Shown: positions 9,862 to 19,162 of the stretch, in pieces | Layout: every line of letters starts with the position of its first letter | Numbering within the stretch: the stretch's first letter is position 1 | Notes under the pieces: model-generated | Told to the model about the DNA's origin: nothing | Databases searched by the model: none | Seen by the model: the letters and a program-made list of their open reading frames with translations, nothing else | Position numbers and translations under genes: made by a program | Source of the DNA: an uncultured Methanomicrobiales archaeon | GTDB taxonomy: Archaea > Halobacteriota > Methanomicrobia > Methanomicrobiales > Methanospirillaceae | Assembly: GCA_903832665.1 (NCBI GenBank) | Contig: CAILCG010000014.1 | Coordinates: 248,001-312,000, forward strand | Direction: 5' to 3' | Length of the DNA: 64,000 nt

Positions 9862-12003
9862 TTATCCTTTTTTCATCGTGAACCGGATAGCCGCACCCTG
9901 CTCCGGGTGCCCCGATACCCGGTCATCTGCCCAAATCCGCCCACCGTATGCACCGATGAGCATCTTGACAATATGCAGCCCCAGCCCGTAACTGCTCCGC
10001 TTATCTGAATCCTGCATGAACCGATCGAAGATGTTCGGCTTCATATCATCCGGAATACCTCTCCCGGTATCGATCACCGATACCAGCACCATTTCCTCGG
10101 GCTGGTCGACCACCGCCACCTCAATTTTACCGGCTTCCCCGCCAAATTTTATACTGTTGGAGATGAGATTCTGGAAGACAATCGGGAGTTTTTCATCTGC
10201 CAGGACCGATATATCGCAACCCCTGCACCGGAGGGTGCTTCCCGCATGTTCATTCATCACTTTTGTAACGATCGCCATGAGATTCACCGGCTTTTGTTCG
10301 GGAGGGTGTTTGTAGATCTGTGAGATGATCTGGATATTCCGGATTACCGCGTCGCTTCTTTTTATCGTATCAAGGATGCGCAGGGTATACTCTTTCTCAT
10401 CGTCACCGACACGATTTTTCAAAAGATCCGCATACCCGCTCAGGCTGAAAAATGCATTCATGATCTCATAGGTCAGGACATCGAGATAGATGTCAAGATA
10501 CAGGTTGGCCTTCCGGTTTGCTTCTGCAAGCTCCGCTCTCTGGGCAGCCAGCTGGATCTGGCTCTCCTCAAGTTCCTGAAGCATGGTATTGAGAGAAACT
10601 TTCAGCGAGGCGATCTCATCGTCTCCACTGGCGGGCAGTCTTTCGGACAGATCCCGTTTCTTCCCGATTGCGATCAATGCGGAGTCGAGGTCTTTGAGCG
10701 GGTTAACAATATACCTGAGCAGGAGCAGTTCCGCAATCACCACAAAACTGACCGCGATGATCACGAACACGACAAGCCTCAGGGGAACGGTTGCAAGTGC
10801 CTGCAGGTACGCACTTCGTTCCGTGGTGACATTCAGGAGCAGGGCGGGTTTACCATCCAGCCCCGGAAGAAGGGTTGAACTTCCCAGGATTGATGCATTT
10901 ATGATGATATTGATATGATCCGGTGCCCCGGGCGCCATCAGACGGAGTACTACAGGATCGTTTTTCATCTGCCCCGGATCCAGGGGGGTCAGTTTCAACG
11001 GGATATGTACCCGCTCCCGGAGCCGGGTGATCTCAATGTCACCATACCGGCGGATCATCACGAGTGTCCCCCGGGCGGGTCCGTTTCCACTGCCGGGCAT
11101 AATCGGATGCATCGCGACAAGGTACGATCCACCGGGCAGAAGAATAAAACCCGTGCTGGTTGTACCAGCAGCAGAACTATTCAGGAGAGTTGCATGACGG
11201 GCAAAGTATTCCCGCAGATTCGCCGGCACTTCCTCAGGAGAATTATTTCCCGGGGTGTACCACCTGCCATCAAAGTAATTCCCGGCTGTATCGTAGTACA
11301 GGACACCCTGGACTTGAATACTTTCAAAGGTTGATGTGCGGTCAAGGACGCTCTGCACATATGCAGGATTCCGATCCGCCATATAGCGATACGTATCATC
11401 CCACACCGCCCAGTCCTGTGTCAGTTCCCCGATATTTTCCTTCTCGAATTCGATCTGCCCGGTCATCCGTTCGAGCGCATTGTTCCATGCAATCACCCGG
11501 CCTTCATTGTCGATCGCCAGGACCGCATCGGGGAGGAAACTGAGAATATCTGCCAGGCGCTTCTGGGTATCCCGCACCGCATTTTCGGCCAGGACTCTCC
11601 TGTGAATGTTCTCCCAGTTCCTGAGCGCACGCCGGGCGATATGGGGCAGGTCTGCAAACGCGGTTGCGGATTTGACCACGTAATCGATGGCTCCGGATTT
11701 CATGATCTCCACGGCAAGGTTTTCATTCCCCAGGCTGGTCATGATGACCAGGGGAGTCGTTACCTTTCCATCATTCCGGGGCAGGATATCGAGACCCTTA
11801 CCGTCAGGGAGGTTCCAGTCCGCAATAATCAGGTCCGGGGTCTCCCGTATCATCAGATCCCGGGCCTCTCGGAGAGTTCCTGCAAGCGAGACCCGGAACT
11901 GCTCCGGCATCTTCAGAAATGCATGAAGAGCAAGATCCTGCTGATCGCAATCATCCTCAAGAATCAGAATATGGGAAACTTTTGTTCCCGTTACCGTATC
12001 CAT
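9862..12003 (-). CDS. Hybrid receiver-PAS-CHASE4-HAMP histidine kinase, apparently chimeric and lacking the phospho-acceptor His
   Basis: From the ATG at 12003 (713 residues) domains run: receiver (IADWNLPDGKG), start of a PAS domain, CHASE4-like sensor (LTQDWAVWDDTYRYM), one membrane helix (LVVFVIIAVSFVVIAELLLL), HAMP, dimerisation helix and HATPase (FQNLISNSIKFGG, DTGRGIPDD, YGLGLHIVKM). Two oddities are visible. The PAS domain stops after NNALERMTG and runs straight into the CHASE4 region without the usual preceding membrane helix. The dimerisation helix reads LTYEIMNAF where methanogen kinases have MTHDINN, so His is replaced by Tyr (codon 10468-10470). Upstream in-frame starts at 12057 and 12066 would overlap the preceding gene. 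Confidence 0.75.
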   Translation of the reverse strand: MDTVTGTKVSHILILEDDCDQQDLALHAFLKMPEQFRVSLAGTLREARDLMIRETPDLIIADWNLPDGKGLDILPRNDGKVTTPLVIMTSLGNENLAVEIMKSGAIDYVVKSATAFADLPHIARRALRNWENIHRRVLAENAVRDTQKRLADILSFLPDAVLAIDNEGRVIAWNNALERMTGQIEFEKENIGELTQDWAVWDDTYRYMADRNPAYVQSVLDRTSTFESIQVQGVLYYDTAGNYFDGRWYTPGNNSPEEVPANLREYFARHATLLNSSAAGTTSTGFILLPGGSYLVAMHPIMPGSGNGPARGTLVMIRRYGDIEITRLRERVHIPLKLTPLDPGQMKNDPVVLRLMAPGAPDHINIIINASILGSSTLLPGLDGKPALLLNVTTERSAYLQALATVPLRLVVFVIIAVSFVVIAELLLLRYIVNPLKDLDSALIAIGKKRDLSERLPASGDDEIASLKVSLNTMLQELEESQIQLAAQRAELAEANRKANLYLDIYLDVLTYEIMNAFFSLSGYADLLKNRVGDDEKEYTLRILDTIKRSDAVIRNIQIISQIYKHPPEQKPVNLMAIVTKVMNEHAGSTLRCRGCDISVLADEKLPIVFQNLISNSIKFGGEAGKIEVAVVDQPEEMVLVSVIDTGRGIPDDMKPNIFDRFMQDSDKRSSYGLGLHIVKMLIGAYGGRIWADDRVSGHPEQGAAIRFTMKKG

Positions 12004-12034
12004 TGCCGTCCCGGTCCCAAGCGCCCGCAGGCTG

Positions 12035-12498
12035 TTAGTCCGCCAGCGGTTTTGCATTCCAGCCAAGCCAGTAAAACCCGAGATCTTGCATCAGTTTTGT
12101 AAAGGACTTGAAATCGAGGGGTTTTACCACGTAACTGTTGGCATGGTACTCAAAGGATTTTGCAATATCGTTCTCAGCATCCGAGCTCGTCAGGACGACA
12201 ATGGGGATCCGGAGGAGGTGGGGGGTACTTTTTACAATCCGGAGAACTTCGAGGCCATCGACCCGGGGGAGGCGGAGATCGAGAAGGACAAGATTCGGGC
12301 GGGGATTTTGTATCGGATCCGCGTATGCCCCCGGCCAAAGAGATAATCAAGAGCCTTCTCCCCATCAGTCACGTGGTGGATCGTGTTTGCCACCTGCTGG
12401 TCACGCATGCCGCGGATAACAAGCTCGGCGTGGGCTTCGTTATCTTCCATGAGGAGGATATGCAATGGTTCGCCGGTAAGTTCAACCATAAGAACCAT
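12035..12498 (-). pseudogene. Frameshifted Rcp1-type response regulator
   Basis: The first part (HILLMEDNEAHAELVIRGMRDQQVANTIHHVTDGEKALDYLFGRG) is a receiver N terminus. At the five-C run 12328-12332 (five G on the coding strand) the frame is lost. In the other frame the domain continues perfectly: ADPIQNPRPNLVLLDLRLP with the phospho-acceptor Asp, IPIVVLTSS, ANSYVVKPLDF, ending at a TAA at 12035-12037. One missing G restores a normal receiver of about 153 residues. It could be a true mutation or a sequencing error. It lies just upstream of the chimeric kinase on the same strand and is probably its former partner. Confidence 0.8.
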
Positions 12499-12620
12499 AC
12501 TATTATCTGCCGGGTATTATCTTTTTGGGTATGTGAATCTCCGTCATACTGGCAGCGCGAACCGGAAGGTGCGGCCTCTTCACTCGCGAAAATACAGAGA
12601 ACCGGATCAAATCCATCCCA

Positions 12621-14336
12621 TCAGTGACCAAGTACCCGGTGGAACGAGAAGAATCGGCCCCCGTGGAACCGGGAGTAGACAACACTCACTTCCACATCAA
12701 TAACCGTACCATCCCTGCACCGGTACCGGGAGACAAACCGGTCATGGCCCGTCCGGGTGATAGTCTGGATATGCCGGGCGGTCTCTTCCTGGCTCTCCTG
12801 CATCTCGATGTCTGCAAGGGAGAACTTGAGCATCTCCTGCTTTGTATAGCCGAGCACCCGGCAGAAGGCATCGTTGACATCGAAAAACGCCCCGTTCATA
12901 TCCACGATACAGAATCCATCCATCGCGGTCCGGAGGATCGTGCGGTATTCAGCCAGGTTTTCCCTCAGGGCAGTTTCAGCCCGCTGGCGATCGGAAATAT
13001 CCGTAAAAAAGCCGACCACTGCATCCCGGCCGTCAAGGGACATCCGCGACGTGGCGATGTCGGCAAAGAACACGGTCCCGTCCTTGCGCAGGCAGGGGAT
13101 ATCCCGTGCACATTTCTTCTGCTCTCTCGACAGGGCCAAAAATTCACCCAGCACATATTTCCGGTCCTCAGGGGGATGAAGGTTGTCGAGAATCAGGAAC
13201 GTGAGTTCATCGCCGGTGTAGCCGAGCAGTGTACAGATCGCAGTATTTCCCAGGAGTACCTTCCGGGTACTCGGATCGATAACCAGTATGCCTTCTGCTG
13301 CTCCCTGGAAGAGGGTACGGTACCGTTCCTCACCCTCCCGGAGCAGGTGTTCTGCTTTTTTCCGCTGGACCTCAAACTCAATGGTGCCAAGGGCAAAGGT
13401 GACATCCTGCAACATCTCGTCAAGGAGGGCGATCACCGGATCATCAAAAAAACCGGTCTTGTCGGAATATATGGTGATGACACCGGCATTGGCAGTCCCG
13501 GCAGCAAACGGGAATGCGGCAAGTGACCGGAAGCCCCGTCTCAGTGCGGGTTCCCGGACACATTTCATCCGTTCATCCGTCCCGATATCATTGCAGATAT
13601 TGAATTTTTTGTCCCGGAAGGCAGAACTCGTTGGCCCGAATCCGCGTGGGCCGGCATCGGCGGATATGGCAATCCGGTCCAGGTATCCTTCGACCGGGCC
13701 ATACGAGACGGTGAGTTCGATGAGCCGGTTTTTCGGGTTCAGGACCCCTGCCCATGCCATCGAGAAACCGCCGATGTCGATAATAATCCTGCAGATCTCG
13801 GCGAGCAGCTGGTCCTTGTCCTGGATATAGACGATTGCCCGGTTGGTTGCACTGAGCATGGAATACAACCGGTTCAGCGCGACGATATGGGCCTCTGCCC
13901 GTTTTTTCGCTACCAGGACCTCGATCTTGCGGGAGAGTTCGGCAAACAGCGATGGGGTATCCCCGCCTTTCTGGAGGTACAAATCCGCACCTTTCTCGAA
14001 GGCCTTGATCACCACCTCCTCCCGGCCTCTCCCGGTGAAGAGAATAAAGGGGAGTGCCGGACAGGTAGCCCGCAGGCACTCAAGGAACGCGATCCCATCC
14101 ATCTCCGGCATCTGGTAATCGGATACGATGGCATCGTAGTTCTTCTGCCGGATCAACCTGAGGGCCGGGATGGCCGATGTGATAGTATCGACGTGCATCG
14201 TGCCTGACTGCTCGAGAAAGAGCTTTCCTATCTCAAGCAATGCTTCCTCATCATCAACATAGAGCACAGACAGCAACAGGGCACCTGGGGGCAATGGGAT
14301 TGGACTTCTTATATGAGATAAGAATAACGTGATCAT
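12621..14336 (-). CDS. Receiver-GAF-PAS-PAS signalling protein without a kinase domain
   Basis: A 571-residue cytosolic protein. A receiver occupies about 22-140 (LYVDDEEALLEI, IVSDYQMPEMDG, ILFTGRGREEVVIKAFEKGA), a GAF domain about 165-330 (NRLYSMLSATNRAI; IIIDIGGFSMAWAGV), and two PAS domains about 350-460 and 470-565. The second PAS ends in YSRFHGGRFFSFHRVLGH and the protein stops, so no histidine kinase region follows; the next 120 bp encode none in any frame I checked. The start is uncertain: the ATG at 14336 adds an unusual 20-residue leader before the receiver. It may be a truncated kinase or a genuine sensor-only regulator. Confidence 0.7.
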   Translation of the reverse strand: MITLFLSHIRSPIPLPPGALLLSVLYVDDEEALLEIGKLFLEQSGTMHVDTITSAIPALRLIRQKNYDAIVSDYQMPEMDGIAFLECLRATCPALPFILFTGRGREEVVIKAFEKGADLYLQKGGDTPSLFAELSRKIEVLVAKKRAEAHIVALNRLYSMLSATNRAIVYIQDKDQLLAEICRIIIDIGGFSMAWAGVLNPKNRLIELTVSYGPVEGYLDRIAISADAGPRGFGPTSSAFRDKKFNICNDIGTDERMKCVREPALRRGFRSLAAFPFAAGTANAGVITIYSDKTGFFDDPVIALLDEMLQDVTFALGTIEFEVQRKKAEHLLREGEERYRTLFQGAAEGILVIDPSTRKVLLGNTAICTLLGYTGDELTFLILDNLHPPEDRKYVLGEFLALSREQKKCARDIPCLRKDGTVFFADIATSRMSLDGRDAVVGFFTDISDRQRAETALRENLAEYRTILRTAMDGFCIVDMNGAFFDVNDAFCRVLGYTKQEMLKFSLADIEMQESQEETARHIQTITRTGHDRFVSRYRCRDGTVIDVEVSVVYSRFHGGRFFSFHRVLGH

Positions 14337-14555
14337 TTATAATTGTCGGGTAATGCTGACATCAGAGAGTAAAAACGGTACATCAGAGAAGCGAAAATAC
14401 ATTTATTCAGCCGCTGAACGGCAAGTACCGCCAATAAGAAATATGGCCCGGTGTACGAATCTGCTGGAGATACGGCGGGATCTGGGGAACTTTTCGCCGG
14501 CCCATAAAGCGGAGGGCAATTTCAGTCAATGTAACAAAGGAGCCCGCAAAAATGT

Positions 14556-14722
14556 TCATTTCTGTTCCGGCATCGTTTTCCCGGTCACACGATATGCCCC
14601 CCTGGGTACCTTCATCTCAAACCGTGCCCCGGTACCGGGTGGCCCGGTCTCTGTGAGGTTGATGCCCGTGATGGCGAGTATCTCCCGGGAGAGGAACAAC
14701 CCCATCCCGGTTCGCGGGCGCG
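14556..14722 (-). pseudogene. Remnant of a histidine kinase: C-terminal end of HATPase domain
   Basis: On the minus strand the frame reads TGMGLFLSREILAITGI, then TETGPPGTGARFEMKVPRGAYR and a stop at 14556-14558. This is the G2 box and last strand of a HATPase domain found at the C terminus of methanogen PAS kinases. Everything upstream is missing: at about 14722 the sequence changes to an unrelated gene fragment on the opposite strand. It is a dead remnant. The 14337-14555 stretch beside it contains nothing I recognise. Confidence 0.75.
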
Positions 14723-15067
14723 ATCATGAACCCGGGGATATTCTCCCTGGATATCCTGTTGAAAGACGGCGACCGGGTTGATGGGCTCCTGTGTGTCGCC
14801 CTTCCCGGGCATACCCCCGGGAGCATCGGGCTGTATGATGACCGCACAAAGACACTCTTTTCCGGCGATATTCTCCGGTATGACGGGCGATCCCTTGTTG
14901 AAGGACCGGCCCCGTTCACCATGGACCTCAGCGAATCGCGAAGATCGATCCGGAAGCTCGCCGCCCTTGATATCGATCTCCTGCTCCCCGGCCACGGCTT
15001 CCCGCTCCGGGACAGGGCGTCAGAGAAAGTGCGGGAATTTGCCGCAACGCTTCCGGCTGATGCATGA
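14723..15067 (+). pseudogene. Remnant of a metallo-beta-lactamase-fold hydrolase (C-terminal half)
   Basis: The frame reads FSLDILLKDGDRVDGLLCVALPGHTPGSIGLYDD, FSGDILRYD and LLLPGHGFPL, which are the later metal-binding motifs (PGHTPGS, the bridging Asp, and the last His). The N-terminal HxHxDH motif is absent because homology begins only at about 14735, where a truncated kinase fragment on the other strand ends. An ATG at 14726 exists, but the product could not be a complete enzyme. Confidence 0.75.
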
Positions 15068-15164
15068 GAGTGAGGCCATACCTGACAAATAAACCAAACA
15101 AGAGCCTTCCCTTGGCTTAATCGATTCTGGGAGAAAGCAGATCGCGCACACAGGTGAAACGTTC

Positions 15165-15434
15165 AAAAAAAATGTGCTTTGTAAAAATCATCGTTTTCCC
15201 GTTACTTGCTAATCCTTTTCGGGATAGAAATAGGAGAGTGACCCCCTCTCTCCCCAAAAGGGGGAGGCATCCCAAGGGAAGCACCCCTTGACCCCCATTT
15301 CAGAAGTTTTCCTCAACCGTCTGAAGTTATCGCTATAGGGGGGATGCCCGAGCGGCGGGGGCGGAAGCACGAAGTGCGTGAGCCCACAAGAGCGACTCTC
15401 AATTCCCCGCAAGTATTTCTACAGAGCAAAAAAT
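15165..15434 (+). repeat. Dispersed repeat, copy 2 (near full length)
   Basis: The copy contains, in order, TTGCTAATC, a GC-rich core (GAGTGACCCCCTCTC then GGGGGAGGCAT), CTTGACCCCCATTT, a middle part with GAAGTTTTCCTCAACC, GGCGGGGGCGGAAGCACG and AGAGCGACTCTCAAT, and the end ATTTCTACAGAGCAAAAAA. A partial inverted match of that end, TGCTTTGTAAAAATC, lies at about 15175-15189, suggesting terminal inverted repeats. It fills most of the 15068-15472 gap; I see no gene there. Confidence 0.75.
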
Positions 15435-15472
15435 TGGCACCAGTCATTACCGGAAGAAAAAATGTCTGCAAC

Positions 15473-15883
15473 TCATAACAGGTGACGTGCTCCGACTCCA
15501 TTTCGCGATCTACTTCTCGAATATCTCCGGGTGCTCCCGGATTCTATCGATTCCAGCCTTTTCTCAATCCTTGCAAGGGATTTTTGGAAGAGAAACAGGA
15601 ACATGAAAACTACCGCCCACGCAAGCCACGGGGCGATTGCCGTTGCAAGAAACGCGACAACAACACCGGACAGGATTGTCACTGCTTCGTCCCGGGGATC
15701 CAGATCGCTCGCACGTAACCGGACTCCGTAAATGACAAAAGTGATCGCAGCGATCAATGCAATGAGGACAACACCAAAAAGCCACTGGGATGTTACCATG
15801 CCAAAAATTCCGATCAGGAGAACGATAATTCCCAGAAGGATCAGGTACACATTCTTATGAATATTTTCTAAAATAGTTCCCAC
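15473..15883 (-). CDS. Small membrane protein of unknown function
   Basis: A 136-residue protein with GTG start. Four hydrophobic segments are visible: VYLILLGIIVLLIGIFGMV, WLFGVVLIALIAAITFVIYGV, AVTILSGVVVAFLATAIAPWL and WAVVFMFLFLFQ. A charged, Arg/Ser-rich tail (RRYSRSRSRNGVGARHLL) follows. I do not recognise the family. It sits between a dispersed repeat and an insertion sequence, so its surroundings are probably recent. Coding status rests on the clean hydrophobic periodicity. Confidence 0.6.
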   Translation of the reverse strand: MGTILENIHKNVYLILLGIIVLLIGIFGMVTSQWLFGVVLIALIAAITFVIYGVRLRASDLDPRDEAVTILSGVVVAFLATAIAPWLAWAVVFMFLFLFQKSLARIEKRLESIESGSTRRYSRSRSRNGVGARHLL

Positions 15884-15940
15884 AGAGTATTCCGATAAAC
15901 CCCGGACAATTCAGATCGTTTCACCGGTTGACCAAAAATA

Positions 15941-17021
15941 GTGGATGAGAGTACATAATTGGCTCTTATTTTCTTGTCATTGTCCCTGATTTCTTTTGTT
16001 TTTCGAAAGCGTACGCTAGATGACACCCTGTTTTTTCAGAGGCCCGAGTTGGTACAGGTTAAAGCTGAACGCAGCAAACACCATTTTCACCTGAGCTCGA
16101 ATGACCGTTGTCACGTGAGTGTGAGCGTCGTGAAAAACATTCTTGATGACGGCGTAAGGTCTCTCACCGGGAGATCGTTTTCTTGAAATTCGTTTATTTC
16201 TGAGGATATTCCGGATACCGATCGGATGCCCCCGGACACCTCGTTGCATGGTTGCATCAAAACCCTTCGGTTCAGCACCGAAATAACCACGGTCTCGGTA
16301 GACCACTTCACTTTCTTCAGACAGATCAACCTGGCTATCATGAACAGATGCAGTCGTTGTCTGAAGTGACCGGATCAACCCGAAGTCACAGTCTTCTTTC
16401 GTGTGAAGTTTAAATCCAAAATAGGATTTTTTCCCCTTTTTTGTCCACGTGCCTTCTTTGTTTCTCCGTGTTTTTGCATCGTCTCCCCGGGGAGTATCGG
16501 CAGTTGCATGCCCCGGATCTGCCGTGATGAAAGTCGCATCCTGGATCACACCTTTCCGGATCTTCAATCCTTTTTCGTCCAGTTGTCTTTGGAGTTTGTT
16601 CCAGATCGCCACATCTTTATTCGTTTTGGACAGACGTTGCCGGAAATACCAGACCGTCGTTTGATCGGGAAGTTTCTCGGGAAACCCAAGAAATCTTAAA
16701 AAAAGAAATCTTGTCATTTGCCTGACGTTCAAGTTCCGGATCGGATACTCCGTACATTGATTGAAGGACCAGCAACTTGATCATGAGGACTACATCGATT
16801 TTCGGGCGCCCTCCCTGCTCGGTTGTATTCGTGTAAAGGTCTCCAACTATTTCCCGAAATGGTTCCCATTCTATGAGGGTTGCAAGTTCTCCCAGTCGAT
16901 CTCCGAGATCTTTTACCTGCTTGTACCGCTCCTGCAACGCAAAGTCAACAAGAGATTCCATACCATTTGTTCGGAGTTCTAAGATAAAGTACTTCCGGTG
17001 CGGTTATTCGAAATTCTCCAC
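15941..17021 (-). mobile_element. IS5-type insertion sequence (about 1.08 kb)
   Basis: The element contains one transposase gene in two frames. Its proposed ends are GTGGATGAGAG on the left and, read from the other strand, GTGGAGAATTT on the right; only the first five bases match well. The bases immediately outside are AATA on both sides (15937-15940 and 17022-17025), consistent with a 4-bp target duplication. The boundaries are therefore a proposal. The interval 17022-17227 beyond it holds no recognisable gene. Confidence 0.5.
16016..16961 (-). pseudogene. IS5-family DDE transposase split by a frameshift
   Basis: The N-terminal part (from 16961) reads GGRPKIDVVLMIKLLVLQSMYGVSDPELERQ, the IS5 DUF772-type domain. 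At the seven-T run on the coding strand (about 16694-16700) the frame changes, and the rest continues as RFLGFPEKLPDQTTVWYFRQRL. Catalytic residues are visible in VIQDATFITADPGH (first D), VVYRDRGYFGAEP (second D) and RSPGERPYAVIKNVF (E). Removing one T joins the frames. It may be inactivated, or use slippage at the T7 run; some IS5 relatives do use frameshifting. Confidence 0.8.
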
Positions 17022-17227
17022 AATATATTCTCCCGTTATTCATGGTCAACGCCAGACGGGATAAAACCGGTTGTTTGGGAGCTGCGAACCTTCGTGTTTC
17101 CTTTGCAGGTACATGAACATGTATAAACCCCTGCACGGTCTATTTTTTTAATAACTGAAGTATTCAGCCCGGTTCTTTTAAAAACTTCAGGTCCCGGGCT
17201 CAATACCCACACAGTGCTGGTGAACCC

Positions 17228-18439
17228 ATGCAGCTCCACTCCTGCAAAAAGACCTACAACAATGAGACGCAGCGGGCCTCCCCCCTGTCAGAGACTCTCG
17301 CACGCATAGAGCCAAAAGTTCCCGCTGCCGGCATCACCCGGGTTGCCGATATCACGAGCCTGGACCGGATCGGGATCCCGGTCTTCTCCTGTATCCGTCC
17401 CACCGCAGAAGACGGGGCCATCACCGTGTACAACGGGAAAGGAGCTACCGTTGAGGAATCGAGAATCTCGGCGATCATGGAAGGGATCGAGCGGTATTCC
17501 GCTGAGGCCCATGACCGGGAGATCAGGACCGCCCTGTTCCAGGAACTCGAGGGGCGCGAGCCCGTTGTCAATCCCGTGGACCTGATCCTGCCCGAAGGCG
17601 CAATGACGGACCGGTTCATGTCCTGGTACCAGGGGTACGATATTGTCAACAACGAGACCGTCTGGGTCCCGGCGTTTGCAATCTTCCACCCGGTCCCCCC
17701 CCGCCACCGGGGAGTATTCCGCACAAATACCAATGGCCTTGCCTCAGGTAACACGATCGAAGAGGCAGTCTTCCATGCCCTCTCCGAGATCATCGAGCGG
17801 GACGCCTGGTCCCTGGTGGAATCGACCCGGAACACCGGTCCGGCGGTTGTGGGGATCGATGACCCGGTCATCAACGATATGCAGAAGAAGTTTGCCGATG
17901 CCCAGGTCGAAGTTACGATACGGGATATCACCAGCGATATCGGCATCCCGACCATTGCCGCTGTAGCCGATGACGTGCTCTTGAAAGATCCCAGCCTCCT
18001 GACCATCGGGATCGGGACCCACACCAGCGCCCGGATTGCCGTTATGCGGGCGCTGACCGAAGTAGCCCAGAGCCGGCTCACCCAGATCCACGGGGCCCGG
18101 GAGGATACCACGCATGCCGATCTCCGCAAGAAGATGGGTTATGAACGGGCAAAACGGATCAACGGGTACTGGTACCGGGATAACGGGACCGTGGAGTACT
18201 CAACGATCATCTCCTCAGACAGCGACGATTTCCTGACAGACATCAACAACATCATCGCAGCCCTGGAGAAGAAGGGACTCGACCGGGTTATTGTGGTTGA
18301 CCTGACCCGGGAAGAGATCGGGATTCCGGTCGTGCGGGTGATTGTACCGGGCCTGGAAGTCTTTGCAATGGACCCCGAACGAAGGGGCGAACGGGTGAAA
18401 CATGCCAAAGATCATCGTCTTTCTCGGCCCAAGTCTTGA
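17228..18439 (+). CDS. ycaO: YcaO-family McrA-glycine thioamidation protein
   Basis: A 403-residue YcaO protein. ATP-binding family residues are visible in ESRISAIMEGIERYSAEAHD and in NGLASGNTIEEAVFHALSEIIERDAW, with the later AVMRALTEVAQSRLTQIHGAREDT helix. In methanogens this YcaO activates the peptide backbone of methyl-coenzyme M reductase alpha subunit to install thioglycine, working with TfuA. The next gene is tfuA and overlaps it by 38 bp, which supports this assignment over other YcaO roles. It starts at ATG 17228 with GGTG upstream. Confidence 0.93.
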   Translation: MQLHSCKKTYNNETQRASPLSETLARIEPKVPAAGITRVADITSLDRIGIPVFSCIRPTAEDGAITVYNGKGATVEESRISAIMEGIERYSAEAHDREIRTALFQELEGREPVVNPVDLILPEGAMTDRFMSWYQGYDIVNNETVWVPAFAIFHPVPPRHRGVFRTNTNGLASGNTIEEAVFHALSEIIERDAWSLVESTRNTGPAVVGIDDPVINDMQKKFADAQVEVTIRDITSDIGIPTIAAVADDVLLKDPSLLTIGIGTHTSARIAVMRALTEVAQSRLTQIHGAREDTTHADLRKKMGYERAKRINGYWYRDNGTVEYSTIISSDSDDFLTDINNIIAALEKKGLDRVIVVDLTREEIGIPVVRVIVPGLEVFAMDPERRGERVKHAKDHRLSRPKS

Positions 18440-19061
18440 TGGCGACTCGGCAGAAAAAATTCTCGCAGCCGAGTACCGGCCCCCGGCAAAACGGGGCGAC
18501 CTCATCACTGCAGCCCGTGAGGGTGCGGCAATCATTGGCCTGATCGATGGTGTCTTTCACCAGGAATCGGCAGTTGCCCACCGGGAAATTCTTGCCGCAC
18601 TCAAAGCCGGTATCCGGGTGATCGGTTCATCGAGCATGGGTGCCCTCCGGGCAGCGGAGATGGATACGCTCGGGATGGTGGGTATCGGGGAGGTGTACCG
18701 GATGTACAAGAGCGGCGAACTCATTGCCGATGATGAAGTCGCCCTTGTCTTTGACCCGGTCTCCGGTATGTCGCTCTCAGAACCCCTGATCAATATCCGG
18801 TTCACCCTGAGGCAGGCTTTGCATGACGGGATTATTGATGCAGCAGCCCACGATGCGCTCCTCGCGTCGGCAAAGTCCCTGTTCTATCCAAAACGCACGT
18901 ACCGGGCGATCGTGTCCGGCTCTGGAGTAAAGGTTGATGCTGCGACCCGCGGGAGATTCCTCGCGTGGGTTGAGACTCATGCCTGCGACCAGAAACGTAC
19001 CGATGCGATCGCGGCACTGGAATATATCCACCGGTTTGCCGGGGAGTCGGGCGAGGGGTAA
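18402..19061 (+). CDS. tfuA: TfuA-related McrA-glycine thioamidation protein
   Basis: A 219-residue TfuA-core protein: KIIVFLGPSLDGDSAEKIL, then AAIIGLIDGVFHQESAVAHREILAALKAGIRVIGSSSMGALRAAE and GMVGIGEVYRMYKSGELIADDEVA. TfuA is the partner that supplies or delivers sulfur for YcaO-dependent thioglycine formation in McrA. It starts inside the end of ycaO, preceded by GGTGAAAC, which indicates translational coupling. Nothing recognisable follows for almost 1 kb. Confidence 0.93.
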   Translation: MPKIIVFLGPSLDGDSAEKILAAEYRPPAKRGDLITAAREGAAIIGLIDGVFHQESAVAHREILAALKAGIRVIGSSSMGALRAAEMDTLGMVGIGEVYRMYKSGELIADDEVALVFDPVSGMSLSEPLINIRFTLRQALHDGIIDAAAHDALLASAKSLFYPKRTYRAIVSGSGVKVDAATRGRFLAWVETHACDQKRTDAIAALEYIHRFAGESGEG

Positions 19062-19162
19062 CCTCCCGCACGCAACGGTCCCGCATGAATGATGAGTTGG
19101 GAAATGTACCCGATCACCTGTTTTTTTTAATATCCGCCTTTTCCCCCGCAACACTCTGATAT

